From positions 254,618 to 318,617 of the forward strand of contig CACRXP010000676.1 of assembly GCA_902702965.1 (NCBI GenBank): DNA of 64,000 nucleotides, in the 5' to 3' direction. The position numbers and the translations under genes were made by a program. The notes below the pieces were generated by a model. The model was not told the DNA's origin. It did not search any database and worked only from the letters and a program-made list of their open reading frames with translations. This document shows positions 11,248-22,260 of this stretch, one piece after another. Numbering within the stretch: position 1 is the first letter of the stretch; each line of letters starts with the position of its first letter. Origin of the DNA: Spirometra erinaceieuropaei (lineage: Eukaryota; Platyhelminthes; Cestoda; Diphyllobothriidea; Diphyllobothriidae).

Positions 11248-11345
11248 ATTTAAAGTTGGAGGTGTTAGTCATTCATATTAATGGTTGCCCAATGGCAGAG
11301 CTAAATAGCCCTGAAATATTACAGTCGAGATGGCGTCCCTACCAC
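11248..11345 (+). CDS. Exon, phase 1 to 0 (module strand)
   Basis: With acceptor GCTTATTTACCAG the exon enters in phase 1 and ends in phase 0 at donor CAC/GTGAGT. The peptide reads LKLEVLVIHINGCPMAELNS, then PEILQSRWRPYH. A rival acceptor at 11222 (GCTGTTTTCAG) would add eight codons in frame and make entry phase 0. The first version is preferred because the preceding exon ends in phase 1. LKLEVLV resembles the ends of the exons at 40910 (LKVKVSW) and 50811 (IKLQLEV), which also leave in phase 0. A partner exon entering in phase 0 should follow before 14.7 kb; I did not find a clean one. Confidence 0.5.
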
Positions 11346-14119
11346 GTGAGTTATCTATCAGTGTCAATTGTCAATGCCCAACGATTCGCCGTTAACTGTC
11401 ATACTGGAAGTAAAGCCTGTTCTGGACATAAATGTCGTTGCTACATACCTCATGCTGAGCACTAATGCAGTGTCTCATCCTCCCATCAAGACTATTGATA
11501 CTTTACCGATTCAGTATGTAGCGGTTCTTTTCTCTCGCAACCTGTAATCTTCCCTAATAAGTGCGCAAATGCCTGTGTTGCCTACTGTTTTGGGAACATT
11601 GGCTAATGCCACTGGTGATTGCAACTAGCAAGCGAAACGTTCCTTTGGAATTCTAACCTTGAGAACGCGGAAAATCTGAAAAGTGACGGCGAGTAAAACG
11701 CCTTTTTTATTAGAGGTCGCTCAAGCGTGAACACCTGACAATAAAAGAGATTTCCTTGTTATGCTTGAGAGGCGTTATTTTGACGCAGAGGGTTGCTTCT
11801 ATGAGTAGTCGCCTGTGATGAGTTCACCAAACAGTAAAATTAAGAGAGGAATGACACCTTCGGACTTTGAGATATTTCAATACAATGCTGCATCTAAAGA
11901 TTTAAATAAAATGAAAAAGACAGGAAGGTCGAAAATCCCTATTTAAATCTTTCAGTAACTATAGAAGAGATTGTAGACACCGTAAGTAGCTTGCACTTTT
12001 TATTTCCGACCTCTGTGTTGGCAAGAAACTTCGGGCCTGACTCGTATGCGTTTTCAATTCGAAAAGTAGGATTGCCCTGTTCATTATCGCGTTACATAAT
12101 GTCAAGATATCTCAGTCACGTCAAAATCTCGTCTTCTGAACGAGCTTCCTCTCGGCTGGCTGCATAGGTCACATTCCGTAATGACTACTTAAGTATTATG
12201 AATTTCCCCACTGATTTTCGATGTCCTTGTAAATTTGGACATACTTTATGGTAAACTCGAGCAAAAATATCCCTCATTTTAAGCATTTAAATAATTAATT
12301 CGAAGATAGTATATCATAATGTTTCAGAAAATTCCCCCAATTCCCGAGTAATGTTGAGCCCGACCTGCCGTTTCAGATGCGTTCAGGGTTTCTTCTCTAA
12401 GCTGCATGGATTGCGAGTAAAAAGTCATATTTTTCTGCAGGCCATTAAAAAGAGGTTATATAGAGCTCAGAAACTTTTCAACGGATGCGAACCACGTTGT
12501 CCATCTTATAAGCAGCATTGATAAATATCCTAATGCGATGCAGTATGATCGGACATTTCGCGGTCTAAATAAACGAAATAATTTAAAAACTCTTTTAGAA
12601 CTAAAAATGCACTTTTCTCAAGTATGCAATTTAAATAGGACGTGATATCCTGTCAAACCGGAAAAGAAAGAGTGCTTTTATGCGTGTGTTTTTTATGAAA
12701 TATGTTTGAAATTATAAAAGCAACTCGTGTTTCCAACTCACTATGGAGAATGAGGTCAAATAGGTCCATTAGATGGATGAGAGCATGGTGAGTGTGGGCA
12801 ACGAATACTGCTACTTGGACAAAAATCTTGAATAACTACGTACTTCAGTCGGGATTTCCAGAAAAACACTCATATAGCAATAAGAATCAAAACCAATAAT
12901 CATACCCAGCACCAGATAACGCAGTTTTCAGGCGATTTGTGGTCTAAAAATTGCGTTTATCGCCTTCTGTTATGGCATTAATTTGGTAGTAGTATACCTA
13001 GAAACGAGAAAGCCTGGGATACACATCTTTGATCTAGTTATTCCCATCAACCATTCCGGTCCCATATAAGCTGGTAAATGTGTTCTTTTAACGTCTGTGT
13101 TCCGGCAAACAGTATTTAGAGCCGAATATAAATGGCGATTGATGATTCGACTTAAAGCCACGATGGAAAATGCACACCTAACTCTGCCCCTGTTCCGTAT
13201 TGAAACCAAGCCGAACGAGTGACACCAGAGCCGCGTGTTAGTAGCCCTGTACGGACAAGTATCTTGTTTTGAGAGCAATAGGGAGAAAAAAAATTGCCCT
13301 TTACAACAAGCGCAGGGCATTAATTCTACAGCAGGTTCCCACGGCCAATGCTTCTCGTCATAAGCTATCAACCTTTAGCATGTCTCCCTTTTTTACGAAG
13401 GGAATGTACTTGGGAAGCTTTTAATTAAACAGATCTTTAATGGTGTTTTTCTATCAAAACGTAAAAAAGCTGACGTCTACCTTCAAAAGACTGTGGAATC
13501 CTTTGACAAAATAGAAAAAAGTGTTTGATATATTTTGAACCAGCAGAGACAGGGGTGAGGAAACCTGCAGCATATAAAATTTACCACCGTCCACATGGGT
13601 GACATCAGACACAACTGGATGAGAGAACTAGCAGGCCGTTATTGATATCTTCTTTTTTCCCAAAGGGGTCAGTGGAGTGGTTTCATCGCGCTTGAGCTCC
13701 AACCTTGAAAGCACTTCCCAGGAAAGCCGTGGTGGAAATTTACGTCTGTCTGGTCTTTCTAAGTAAATATTTAAATGAACAGGCTGCTCAGTCCCGGGGA
13801 AGATATCATCTAATGCAAAGTCTTGTTGGCTAGCTGTCAAACTGACCGGAAGGAGTTCGAAGAACCCGGCTATATTCTATCTAGCCTGTTAAATTGGTAG
13901 AGTGAAATCCTTGTAGAGGACTATGAAATACGTAGTTCTTTCACTCAGACGGCTGAAACCACTGTCATCTGATCGAAAGCATGCTACAACCACCTCGCAA
14001 CGATACACATCCTATGAACCTTTACAGCCAAGGAGCGAGGAAAACGAGCAAGTCCTATAATAGGTCTGGGAACGTCTGTCTACCACCGTTAATATTCTCG
14101 ATCCACACCTCCAAGAGGA
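11346..14119. other. Presumed intron, mostly unassigned
   Basis: Apart from the candidate exon at 13113 I see no gene or named repeat. A 133-codon minus-strand frame at 12970-13371 overlaps that candidate and has no recognisable domain. Confidence 0.4.
13113..13196 (+). CDS. Candidate exon resembling end of the 56.3-kb exon
   Basis: After acceptor GGCAAACAG the frame reads FRAEYKWRLMIRLKATMENA then HLTLPLF. It compares well with LDFRLVFTFNDTIREIPISL near the end of the exon at 56253-56460. A donor TTCC/GTATTG gives phase 1 at the end; entry is phase 1. The donor is weak and the frame runs on to a stop at 13222. If the resemblance is real this is part of another copy of that module, and a short upstream exon entering in phase 0 is missing. 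Confidence 0.35.
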
Positions 14120-14120
14120 A

Positions 14121-14272
14121 GAGCCCGTGGCTCAGTAATTAGGACGTTGAACCCCTAACCAACATGTAGCGGGATCGATTTCCAGGTGTTGCATACCTCG
14201 GGGATGGGTATGGCCAGCTGAAGATGGCTAATAAGCCGGAAGTAATTGTCCTCGTCCGCCTTGTCTTTATTC
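14121..14272 (+). repeat. tRNA-derived SINE (family B), full-length-like copy
   Basis: Starts with a tRNA-like head (GAGCCCGTGGCTCAGTAATT with A-box character), followed by a B-box-like GGGATCGATTTCC. Then comes the shared body: GGTGTTGCATACCTCGGGG, TATGGCCAGCTGAAGATGGC, TAATAAGCCGGAAGTAATTG and CCTTGTCTTTATTCG. The best match is 36984-37136. Head plus unrelated body plus dispersal defines a SINE; the driving LINE is unknown. Confidence 0.75.
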
Positions 14273-14770
14273 GCAATTTATTTCTGGATATAACACTAGT
14301 TGCTGACTGCTGACAGGGCTTTAGGCTGAGCACCAAAAACATAACGGGACAAGTAAGTTCCATAATCAATCGGTGAGTGCACAACTGCCAAAACGAGTAA
14401 TGTCATCTTGACGGACAAACCGTTCTAATTTGGCTCATACACATCCAATAGGTTCATTCTCCAGCATTGTGATTAGGGGTCTGTCCAACACACTGACATC
14501 TTTCATAATTATAGAAACTCTGAGGAACCCTTATATGACCATTTTTGATGTACTAGGTACAAAAGGGGAGAATTAATATCCGATTCTGTCACATTTCCGG
14601 CCACTAGCCAGTCATACCATCTTCCCTGAGACGAAGTAAATAGTCTGAGTAAATCAGTTTCTTTATCATCTACAATTTTACCATCACTTAGCAGCTCTTT
14701 CGCGGGCGTATTCTACTAATATATTTGTGCGTATAAGTGAGCAGTTATTCTTTTAACTCACCGGCCCTAG

Positions 14771-14977
14771 AAGAAAACATCTGTTTGAAGAGGCCGTTCC
14801 ATGTGGAGGGCTGGAGTGGGGAAGATTGCTCTCAGCGCTACTGGGAGCTCATTGATGGGTCGGTACCGTCAGTCTCGCCGACACAAGGATCCGGCAGTAG
14901 CATGACAGTATTCTTTGGACGAGTCTACTTCGCGGAGCGGGTGGTGTTCATCCCAACACCAGGTCATCGTGATTTTG
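14771..14977 (+). CDS. Exon of large modular gene, phase 1 to 1
   Basis: Acceptor TTCTTTTAACTCACCGGCCCTAG, then 69 codons, donor TTTG/GTGAGT. Both ends are phase 1. The peptide starts ENICLKRPFHVEGWSGEDCS, continues with QRYWELIDGSVPSVSP and ends SMTVFFGRVYFAERVVFIP then TPGHRDF. The alternating hydrophobic end (MTVFFGRVYFAERVVFI) suggests two beta strands. Two cysteines fit an extracellular module. No family is recognised. The open frame also extends upstream of the acceptor, but no start codon context is present there. Confidence 0.6.
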
Positions 14978-15166
14978 GTGAGTTTTGAAAGCAAATTTGC
15001 CTTTCGTAGAGAGGGGTAGTAATAATGTTTCTTTTTTCAAAAAACGCTATACCGGAGAGACTCAATGGTCCGTTCTTTTTCCTACTGTCCTCAGAATAAA
15101 TCTTAAACCCAGTCATTGTAATACGCACATTTCCAAGCTGAGTTGATGTTTAATATTCAATTCGGT

Positions 15167-15580
15167 TAGATCGCAGTTGGTAGCCAGGAATGGGGGAACG
15201 GGCAGCGACCGTAACCCTAATCCTAACCTTAACCCTAACCCTAACCCTTTCTTCAACCCTAAACGTTAACCGTCAAACTTAACGGCAACCCTAACCTTAA
15301 CCGAAAACGTATACGTAACCGTAGCCCTTAGACATAGCCATTACTGAAAAACCTAACCGTAATACTGATACCTAGTCGTATACCGTAACCCGAAAACCTA
15401 AGCCTAAAGGCATAACCCTAACCCGAAAATCGGAAACCATTAACCGGTACCCTAATCCTACCTCAGACGTAAAACGGAAGCCAAATGGTCAAATGTGATT
15501 ATGGAACCACACAAAATAGCCCCAGTAAACAAACCACCCAGCCACCTGTAATGCGGGGCCTGGCTACCAACTGCGATCTA
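15167..15580. mobile_element. Small element with 22-bp inverted ends and telomere-like core (T1)
   Basis: The left end 15167-15188 (TAGATCGCAGTTGGTAGCC then AGG) is the exact reverse complement of 15559-15580. Between them, 15210-15465 is dominated by CCCTAA, CCTAAC and decayed variants, i.e. the C-rich strand of a TTAGGG-type telomere. There is no coding capacity and no clear target duplication. A second element of the same plan lies at 28195-28538, with the G-rich strand on top. Both ends contain GGTAGCC. It may be a MITE-like transposon that propagates telomere-like repeats, or a foldback element. Confidence 0.7.
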
Positions 15581-18255
15581 GCCTTTCATTTCAAATTTCA
15601 CGCTATCTCAATCTCATGGTCGCGGGGTGTATGAAGGCATCTCATAAGTACCACAGAGTTCAGAGAGTTACGGGGTTTTGAAAGGTGGCTCAGCTGAAAT
15701 AACCTCACTCGACTGAAAATCTAGTATACTGAGACAACTAATCATGCTCATAAACAGACCCCCAGCGCCACAAATTGCTATTTCCCTGTATAAACTGAAG
15801 GGCGACGACAGAATTTCCGGGAGTTTTTAACTTCTATCGTTGTTAGCACGCAGTTATATCTGCTCGATCAACTGTGTGACACCCGGAGGCGGCTTCTTAC
15901 CTCAGCTATGACGTTGTACTAAATAATGAGCTTCTAAGTCGGGTTATTGTCCACCTTTGAAATATGTCCGAAGCTAACAACATGAAGTTCGGGATAAAAC
16001 TATGGATGTGTGTTAAGCAAGATTTGATGAGTACGGTATCCGCAGTCCATCGAAGTTTGAAGTAAGATAAAAGAACACTTAGGGGCTTCTCCACGTGATC
16101 ACTATGCTTCCTAAAGACAGTAAGTTTTGAAAACGCTCCTATCCGACTAACTTTCAATTCTGCATTACGAAGTAAACTATGATTTTCTTTCAGCATTTGA
16201 AAGACAACATCAGGATTTAAGGGGAGAATTCGCATTCTCAAAATAGCCACGTCTTTGGTGATTTTAAAACAACGATCATGGTAGGTGGCCTAGCCGAAAA
16301 GGACGTGACCTTAGCTGGCAGGGCAATATTTTGGGACAGGACAATAACTAGGAGCGAGAACAGATGGAGGGGGGGACACCCGCAAATCAATCGGAACATT
16401 CAGCGGCCTTGAGAACACACCTTGCAGGCGGAAAACCTCACAGCACGCTAGGCCCCCCCCCCGCCCCCCCCCCCTACCCACCTGGGACACCAAATCTGGC
16501 GACCACGGCGGCGAACATCCCCGGTCTCACGGCTAAACATCGCCAGGAGACCGCATTGCTTCACGGGGTGGGAGCTTACAGAGGCATGTAAAAGCGGCCC
16601 ACTCCCCACTGTGCCGCTGGTTACGCGGTGAACCGACTAGTTTCCGACGTTGAACAGCCGTAGATTTTGTTCAAAAATTCATATTAAAATGCAGCCATAC
16701 TGGTGTCCGGCTCATCCTGTCTGAACTCTACTTCCACCACAAGCCAATAATGGCTTGTCAAAAATATTGGGAAAAGCCTAGAACGTTGTCAACATTTTAT
16801 GAGATCGGTCGCTGATTGCAATACGTGACCTCTAAATTATAACTGGAGAGGAGTCGCTATCCCCTGGCCAGCTAAGGTGCCGCATTTTACACACGGCTAC
16901 AGAATGTGTGTAGCCTTTATCACTGAGGCGTGGTAAAATTGCGTTGCCGCCCAATTACATGCTGTTGGCTAAGAAACCGACTAATGATAGGTTTGCCTTA
17001 AAACATCTAGACGGAGGGCACCTGAGGAGCAGTTCATTGTCATTTTAGGAGACGCACTGTTGAGAGGTTCCATCCTTGACGGTAGTCATTCCTTCAACAC
17101 CATTCCTTTTTCACTGCAGTTGAAGTTGTGGTGAAGATATTTATTCTACTGTTCTGATTGGTTCGTATTGATCCCATTTACGAACTCTCCCGTAATCACC
17201 TCGAATCGCGGTAAATTATTTTAGTGAGGTTGTGTTGGATGACAAACATCTTGAAGTACGCACTAATGCCCAAGCCAAACAATTGGAACTTGGAAAAATT
17301 TCACCGAAACCGTTAAATAACGATTCTTGATTTCCACGCCTTTGATGATGGACTTAGAGTTCTACCTGATAAATTGGCCTTTCCGGTGGTCAAATACTCC
17401 TTCTCATACATAACAAATGGTAGGCAATCTAAACGTTGTCACTAATCACTGGTTTGCTAATCATCGATGGCCAGTGAGGTAGAGGGCTTCTGGTTAAAGA
17501 ATACTTTTGACCTTCTAAGATAGCACTCTGAGTCTTGTTGCAAATAATTCTTTCTCTTATGTTCACTTCGTAGGCTTTTGTGGAGCCAAGGTGCTATCCG
17601 TTGTTTAACAGAATGCGGCAAGTAAAATGACTTTGAATAATGACAACCGATGTTTCAAAGGTAAACTACGCATGTGCTCTAATAACATTCGTTAAATCGA
17701 ATTGAAGTAACCCTAAAAAAACAATCTAAGGGGACACAGTGATTTGCAGTGTAGTGTAAAAAAAGATAGTCACTTAGTGCCGTTTGTAACTGGCGTGGAC
17801 GCTCGCGGTCTCACCTGCATGCAGAAGGGCATGCGGTCATTTCGTTCATATTTAGAGTTCTGGATTAAATCCGTCGTGGGAGAAACGGGATGCCCGTGAT
17901 CTGGCCTGTTATCAGACACGATTGGTAGACGTCCGGGCCACGTGAATCTGGATACCTCCGTTCGCAGCTAAGGAGGGCGTAGACCCCTCCCGAAGTGACC
18001 GGATACCAGGCTCTGAGCTCAAATGAACTGGGGTTTAGATTTCCCTCTCCACACCACCGGGGGTTGGGCATGACCGACAGGTCCTTGGGGCCGTTTTTAT
18101 TTAGGTTCTTTAAAGCTAGGGGGAATTGAGCAATGTTTACCTTCTTGAATAAATATTTCCACAGACTTATAAGGTCTTCCATTCATTTGACCCAGTGCTG
18201 ATTAAATAGGCGAACTTGGCTATATTTGAACACAACGACAGCGAGGGCAAGACTT
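15581..18255. other. Presumed intron, mostly unassigned
   Basis: Contains a 114-codon minus-strand frame (15906-16250) and a 75-codon + frame (16364-16591). Neither has a recognisable domain nor splice flanks. The latter reads through the poly-C run as a proline-rich peptide, probably spurious. Nothing else stands out. Confidence 0.4.
16453..16474 (+). repeat. Poly-C tract
   Basis: Twenty-two bases, all C except one G. On the opposite strand this is a long G run. Confidence 0.95.
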
Positions 18256-18257
18256 GG

Positions 18258-18660
18258 CGGCATACCAAAGCTCTAACCACCTGAGCTACGAGATCCCACT
18301 GGAGCCGTGAGTTTAATTATATTTGGGTTAAGTTTCCCGCCCGGTCTACTGCAACGTATGGAATCCGCCAATTTTGATGCAGCCAATTCACTGTACAGGC
18401 AAGTTTTCTAGGCAATCAGTCTAGAATCCACCGGATGACTATCAGGTTCAATAAATCAAATGGTGTTTCGTCAAGTCTGAATAATTTATCTTACCTAGCT
18501 GCGGAAAACTCGGCAGCCTCGATGCATAGTTTGACCCGTATGTGATACTTCTCACGGATAGCGATGGGGCTCCGTAGCTCAGGCAGTTAGAGCGTTGGCT
18601 GCACTCAATTCTTGCTCTTGTTGTCATGGGTACGAGTCCAGCCGACTTTGTTGAGGTCTT
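18258..18660. repeat. Palindromic tRNA-ended element, copy A1 (decayed)
   Basis: The left end carries a minus-strand A-box block (GCTCTAACCACCTGAGCTACG at 18271-18291, read in reverse). The right end at 18569 carries the + strand counterpart (GGGGCTCCGTAGCTCAGGCA, then GTTAGAGCGTTGGCTG) with a degraded B-box GGGTACGAGTCC. The arms share an ATTTGGGTTAAGTTTCCCGC block and a TCTAGAATCCACCGGATGAC block with the copies at 42.1 and 49.7 kb. It is the most diverged of the three and ends about 150 bp before the 18811 exon. Confidence 0.65.
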
Positions 18661-18810
18661 CACAGATGGGTCAAATGAATCAATTACATATAACAAAAAC
18701 CACCACTTTACATGAACTTTTCTTGATGTATTTTGGATTGCTATTATGTAGTCTGCAGTTGAAGCATTATGCGCTGCTCCTAAACAAAAGGTATTATTAT
18801 TCAATTTTAG

Positions 18811-18984
18811 AATTTCGGTTTGGTGAGGACGGTCAGCATTTGGTGGTCATTAATCTGAACAACGACTGTTCGAAGGGCGGTCAGGCTTACACCTGCGCAC
18901 TTCGAAAGTTGGAAAATGTTCCCGTTGATCGCATCATCTTCAGTACTGGCAGTCTGATGAATATTCAGGTTTACGGATCTCCGG
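18811..18984 (+). CDS. Exon encoding Ig-like second half, phase 1 to 1
   Basis: Acceptor TTATTCAATTTTAG, then 58 codons, donor CCGG/GTAAGC. Both ends are phase 1. The peptide has EDGQHLVVINLNNDCSKGGQ followed by AYTCALRKLENVPVD and a terminal SLMNIQVYG. The order L-x-I-x-x, then D-x-x-x-G-x-x-Y-x-C, then a final hydrophobic strand is the classic layout of strands E, F and G of an immunoglobulin-like domain. It is the clearest Ig-type exon of the gene. The partner cysteine of strand B would lie in an earlier exon. Confidence 0.7.
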
Positions 18985-21355
18985 GTAAGCATTCCAGTGT
19001 CTAGTCTTTCATGTGGAAATTTGATTTGAAAACTCGCGGGAGGTGCACACATTTTTAATCAGTCTTCCTTCCGCTAGATGACTCGTCTTTAAAGTTAGCT
19101 TTTTTCCCTAGTGATTCTAAAGTGTGTGCGATGCCATTCCATTGGCATAAATAGAGTCAAAAAGGTTGACTTTGGCAGCATGCAGGAACCCTGAATATGC
19201 CGACAGGCGTCTTCGAGCTAACAGATGAAAGACAAGTTGCACAGCCCGCTGCTTATGATTGACGTCTCTCGATCAGGCGGATGCTTTTCAGCTGCACATA
19301 TGCAAACTTTCGTTAAGGCTCTTCCTCTGCAACTTAGGAAAACATCAAGACGATAAATTGCAAAGGTTTTATAGTCTGGAAACCATTTGGCAAGGGTCAG
19401 TTATGCTGTCCTGGTCCCAAGTGTAGGTGCAATGTGGGCATTGAGGATAAAAGAAGCCGAAGGCGGATGATGAAATCGTTAGTGGGGAAAGTAGCCGAGG
19501 CTGAAACGGAGAGAATAAAGAAAGACTAGAATCCTCGTAATTGACATGGCTGACCGGACACGCGGGGAAGCAATATCCCAACCTAACGGTAATGTAATCG
19601 AGAAAATGATCGGCCAATATTTTGGACTTTCACCCTGCACTTCGGCTTTGACAAAGTCGTTTTATTTTATGCTGAGAGGCATCAGCAACAAAGATCTCTT
19701 GTTTAAGTAGTCATAATCATTTACTGATATTCTCCAACGTAATCGGCTGGCGTATCCGGGGTTTGAATCATTGACAAGGGGTGTAGTGAGCATTCGAGTC
19801 CAATAATTCTGCCTAAAATAGCTGGGTAATCCACTGTTAAATGAGATCGTGGACCTGCGGAGAGACCGGCCTTTACCGATCCAAATTGACTGAGGAATGA
19901 CAACAGCCATTTCTGTCTTTTGCCTAAGCTTCGGATCTAAATCCGTTGTACAGTCTTGAGAAATCAGTAATCGAAGGTCGTTGATGGCAAAGATCAAGGT
20001 CGTCTAAAGAATCATTATTGATCGTCATCAGTTAGTGATGTACCTGATGGCCGACCCATCCGAGAATTGAATCCAGTTAGAGTTAATTCCTGAATTTCAA
20101 AGTGTAGCGCTCCAAACCCGAAACTCCAAGACAAAACTGAAATGTGTATTCAGCCGTCCGTGTTGTCACTGCTGACGTCTCTGATGCATACATCTAAATT
20201 CTATCTAACCAGCTGTAGGAACGGCGAAAAAAACAAGGGAAATGCTTAGTAGTGTTATTAGGCAACCTACAGCGTCCGTAGTTTTTCCCAAAAATTGAAA
20301 TCACCTAGGTCAGTCGGTGAGTAAATATAACCCCACCTCTTTTGCCAGTAAACTCATTCGGTTTTCTCTTGAATTTACGTAGCTTTGATACATTTTATGT
20401 GTTGGAGGACGTTCGTAATTCTTAAAAACGGAGAGAGTTATAATGTATATAGCCTGTTTTATGAAGTTACTTGAAATGAACAAGTATCTCGTATTGTGTA
20501 ATGACCACAAGTTAAGGCATCTGTACTGCGAGTAGTCGTACCTGAATTAATCCAGTCTAGTAATTCTATCAGCTTAAGGCGCGTCTATGGGAACAAATCA
20601 CTGAAATTACTTCCAGTTAAGTAACCTAAGCAAGGACGTTTAGAAGTTCCTGGGAATATACTAGACGAACTTTGAGTAAACCCCTCGTGACGGTAATTTT
20701 TTCTGCCAACTCAGGGGAAAATGACACAGTTTATATGGGGGAAGATAGCTTTGCAACTGATAAATACACATACTGGCTATGTTTCTTTTAGCAGGTGCCT
20801 GGTTTTCAGCCACCATCAGTCATGCAGTGCAGTGGAGCGGTTCCTGCATAGGATAACTTTGCAGCACTATAACTAAAATGGAAGTTGCGAAGGTTACTGG
20901 CGTATTCCGCTGAGGTTGAAACCGCCAACACGATGTTCTAGATAACTGTCTAGTTTGAACCTGAAAATGCGTGTCCCGAAGATCGTTCTGCGAGTGCTTC
21001 TATTAAAGTTAAGTTCAATTCTGAACTGTGAAGTTGACATCGGGGTTACACGATACCGTACTGGCATCTGCGCCCTACGAGAAATCGTACAGAGAGGGCT
21101 TAAGGACCCGGTAATGAAGGAACCCTCTCGTAGTTGCGTTAATTTGCAGCGAAATCGAAAGCGTATGTCTGGGTTTTTACTTGGTATATGCGTTGGAAGC
21201 ATGAGGGGACGATTTTGATTTATAGCCAACCAAAGCGGTCCCTCCTGAGCAGAAATTTCAAAACCGGCAATCTCTTTTCCGCCCGCTCCTGGTAGCATGG
21301 GTCTTCATGGGTGTCATCCCAGGACTTAAGCACGCCAAGGAATCCTCGTTTTTCT
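18985..21355. other. Presumed intron, mostly unassigned
   Basis: Overlapping frames at 20894-21298 (minus, 134 codons) and 20955-21218 (+, 87 codons) show no domain I recognise. Because Penelope-like coding sequence starts just downstream, part of this may be decayed upstream sequence of that element. Confidence 0.4.
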
Positions 21356-21359
21356 GAGT

Positions 21360-22260
21360 GTTCGATGAGAACCTACGTTATATCATTGCAGGACTATGAG
21401 AACGCAACAGCAACCGACCAGTTTGATAGTCTGAAAATGCAGGAGGGAGAAAATCTGCCTTACCTGACATCCTCGTTGTGTGATGATCCAGTTTTGAACA
21501 CCATGGGGCTTCGAAAGGTGACTAACACAAAACAGATCTTCAGGTATCATAGCGACTACCTCATGATGCACAAATTTGACTGTGCTAGGACGCTTTTTCG
21601 GGGAATAAAACGCGTTTCGGCGGAACAGAGAGATGAGTACACGAAGTAAATCATCCTGAAAGCAGCTTGAAAGGAATGCCTACCCAGAGTGTCTCATCAT
21701 TTGTTGCTTCCATACTCGACCAAGAAGGGCAAAAGAAAGAGAGAGAGAGTCACTAACGCTGTGTCGTCCTCTACCGTATATAAGTATGTATCAGAAGCAA
21801 CGGATCGAATTGCCCCCGAGTTTGGCGTGGGCATTGCCCATCTTCCGGCAGTTGTCATGCGTACAAGAATCGGGCAAATGAAGGACCGACTGAATACTGG
21901 GGAGCAATCGGACGTAATTTATTAGATCCCATGCCAAGATTGACCTCGCCATTTTAGCGGTCAGACAGCCTGACGAATCAACCTTCAAATATCCAAACAC
22001 TAACGGGCCGTTCGGATGATCTGCTATCTCACGTCACTACCCACATCATGGAGAAAGACCATAACTTTGACTTTACGAGGTCGTGGATGCTAGGAAAGCG
22101 AAAGTTACTGGGGGCCTACGTCCCTGACTCCAACTCTCACGTCACTACCCACACCATGAAGGAAGACCACAACTTTGACTTTACGAGGTCGTGGATGCTA
22201 GCAAGGCGAGAGTTACTGGGGGCCTACATCTCTGACTCCAACTCCATAAACAGACAAGCT
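21360..22260 (+). mobile_element. Penelope-like element fragment, RT end to GIY-YIG domain
   Basis: The first frame (21311-21649) contains LRKVTNTKQIFRYHSDY, HKFDCARTLFRGIKRVSAEQ and RDEYTK. These match the region after the RT palm of Penelope-like elements (R-K-x-T-x-T, Y-H-S-x-H-P, H-K-x-x-x-V-R-T-L-F-x-R-A). The next frame (21689-21925) reads FGVGIAHLPAVVMRTRIGQM then KDRLNTGEQSDVIY, the linker leading into the GIY-YIG nuclease. Past a stop, IPCQD and later FDFTRSW and SINRQADIS blocks complete the nuclease. Stops and frame changes make it inactive. The catalytic palm is not visible. Confidence 0.8.
22028..22243 (+). repeat. 108-bp in-frame tandem duplication in the GIY-YIG coding region
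   Basis: 22028-22135 and 22136-22243 are adjacent copies differing at only a handful of positions. Each encodes 36 residues, HVTTH then FDFTRSWML and a LLGAY segment, so the nuclease's C-terminal histidine block is duplicated without a frame change. It lies inside the decayed Penelope-like element, so it probably arose after insertion or in the source copy. Confidence 0.9.

Noticed and set aside
16364..16591. Proline-rich 75-codon protein
   Set aside because: The prolines come from a poly-C run; no splice sites or homologous motif.
20894..21298. 134-codon minus-strand gene
   Set aside because: No recognisable domain, overlapped by an equally plausible + frame, and next to a Penelope-like fragment.
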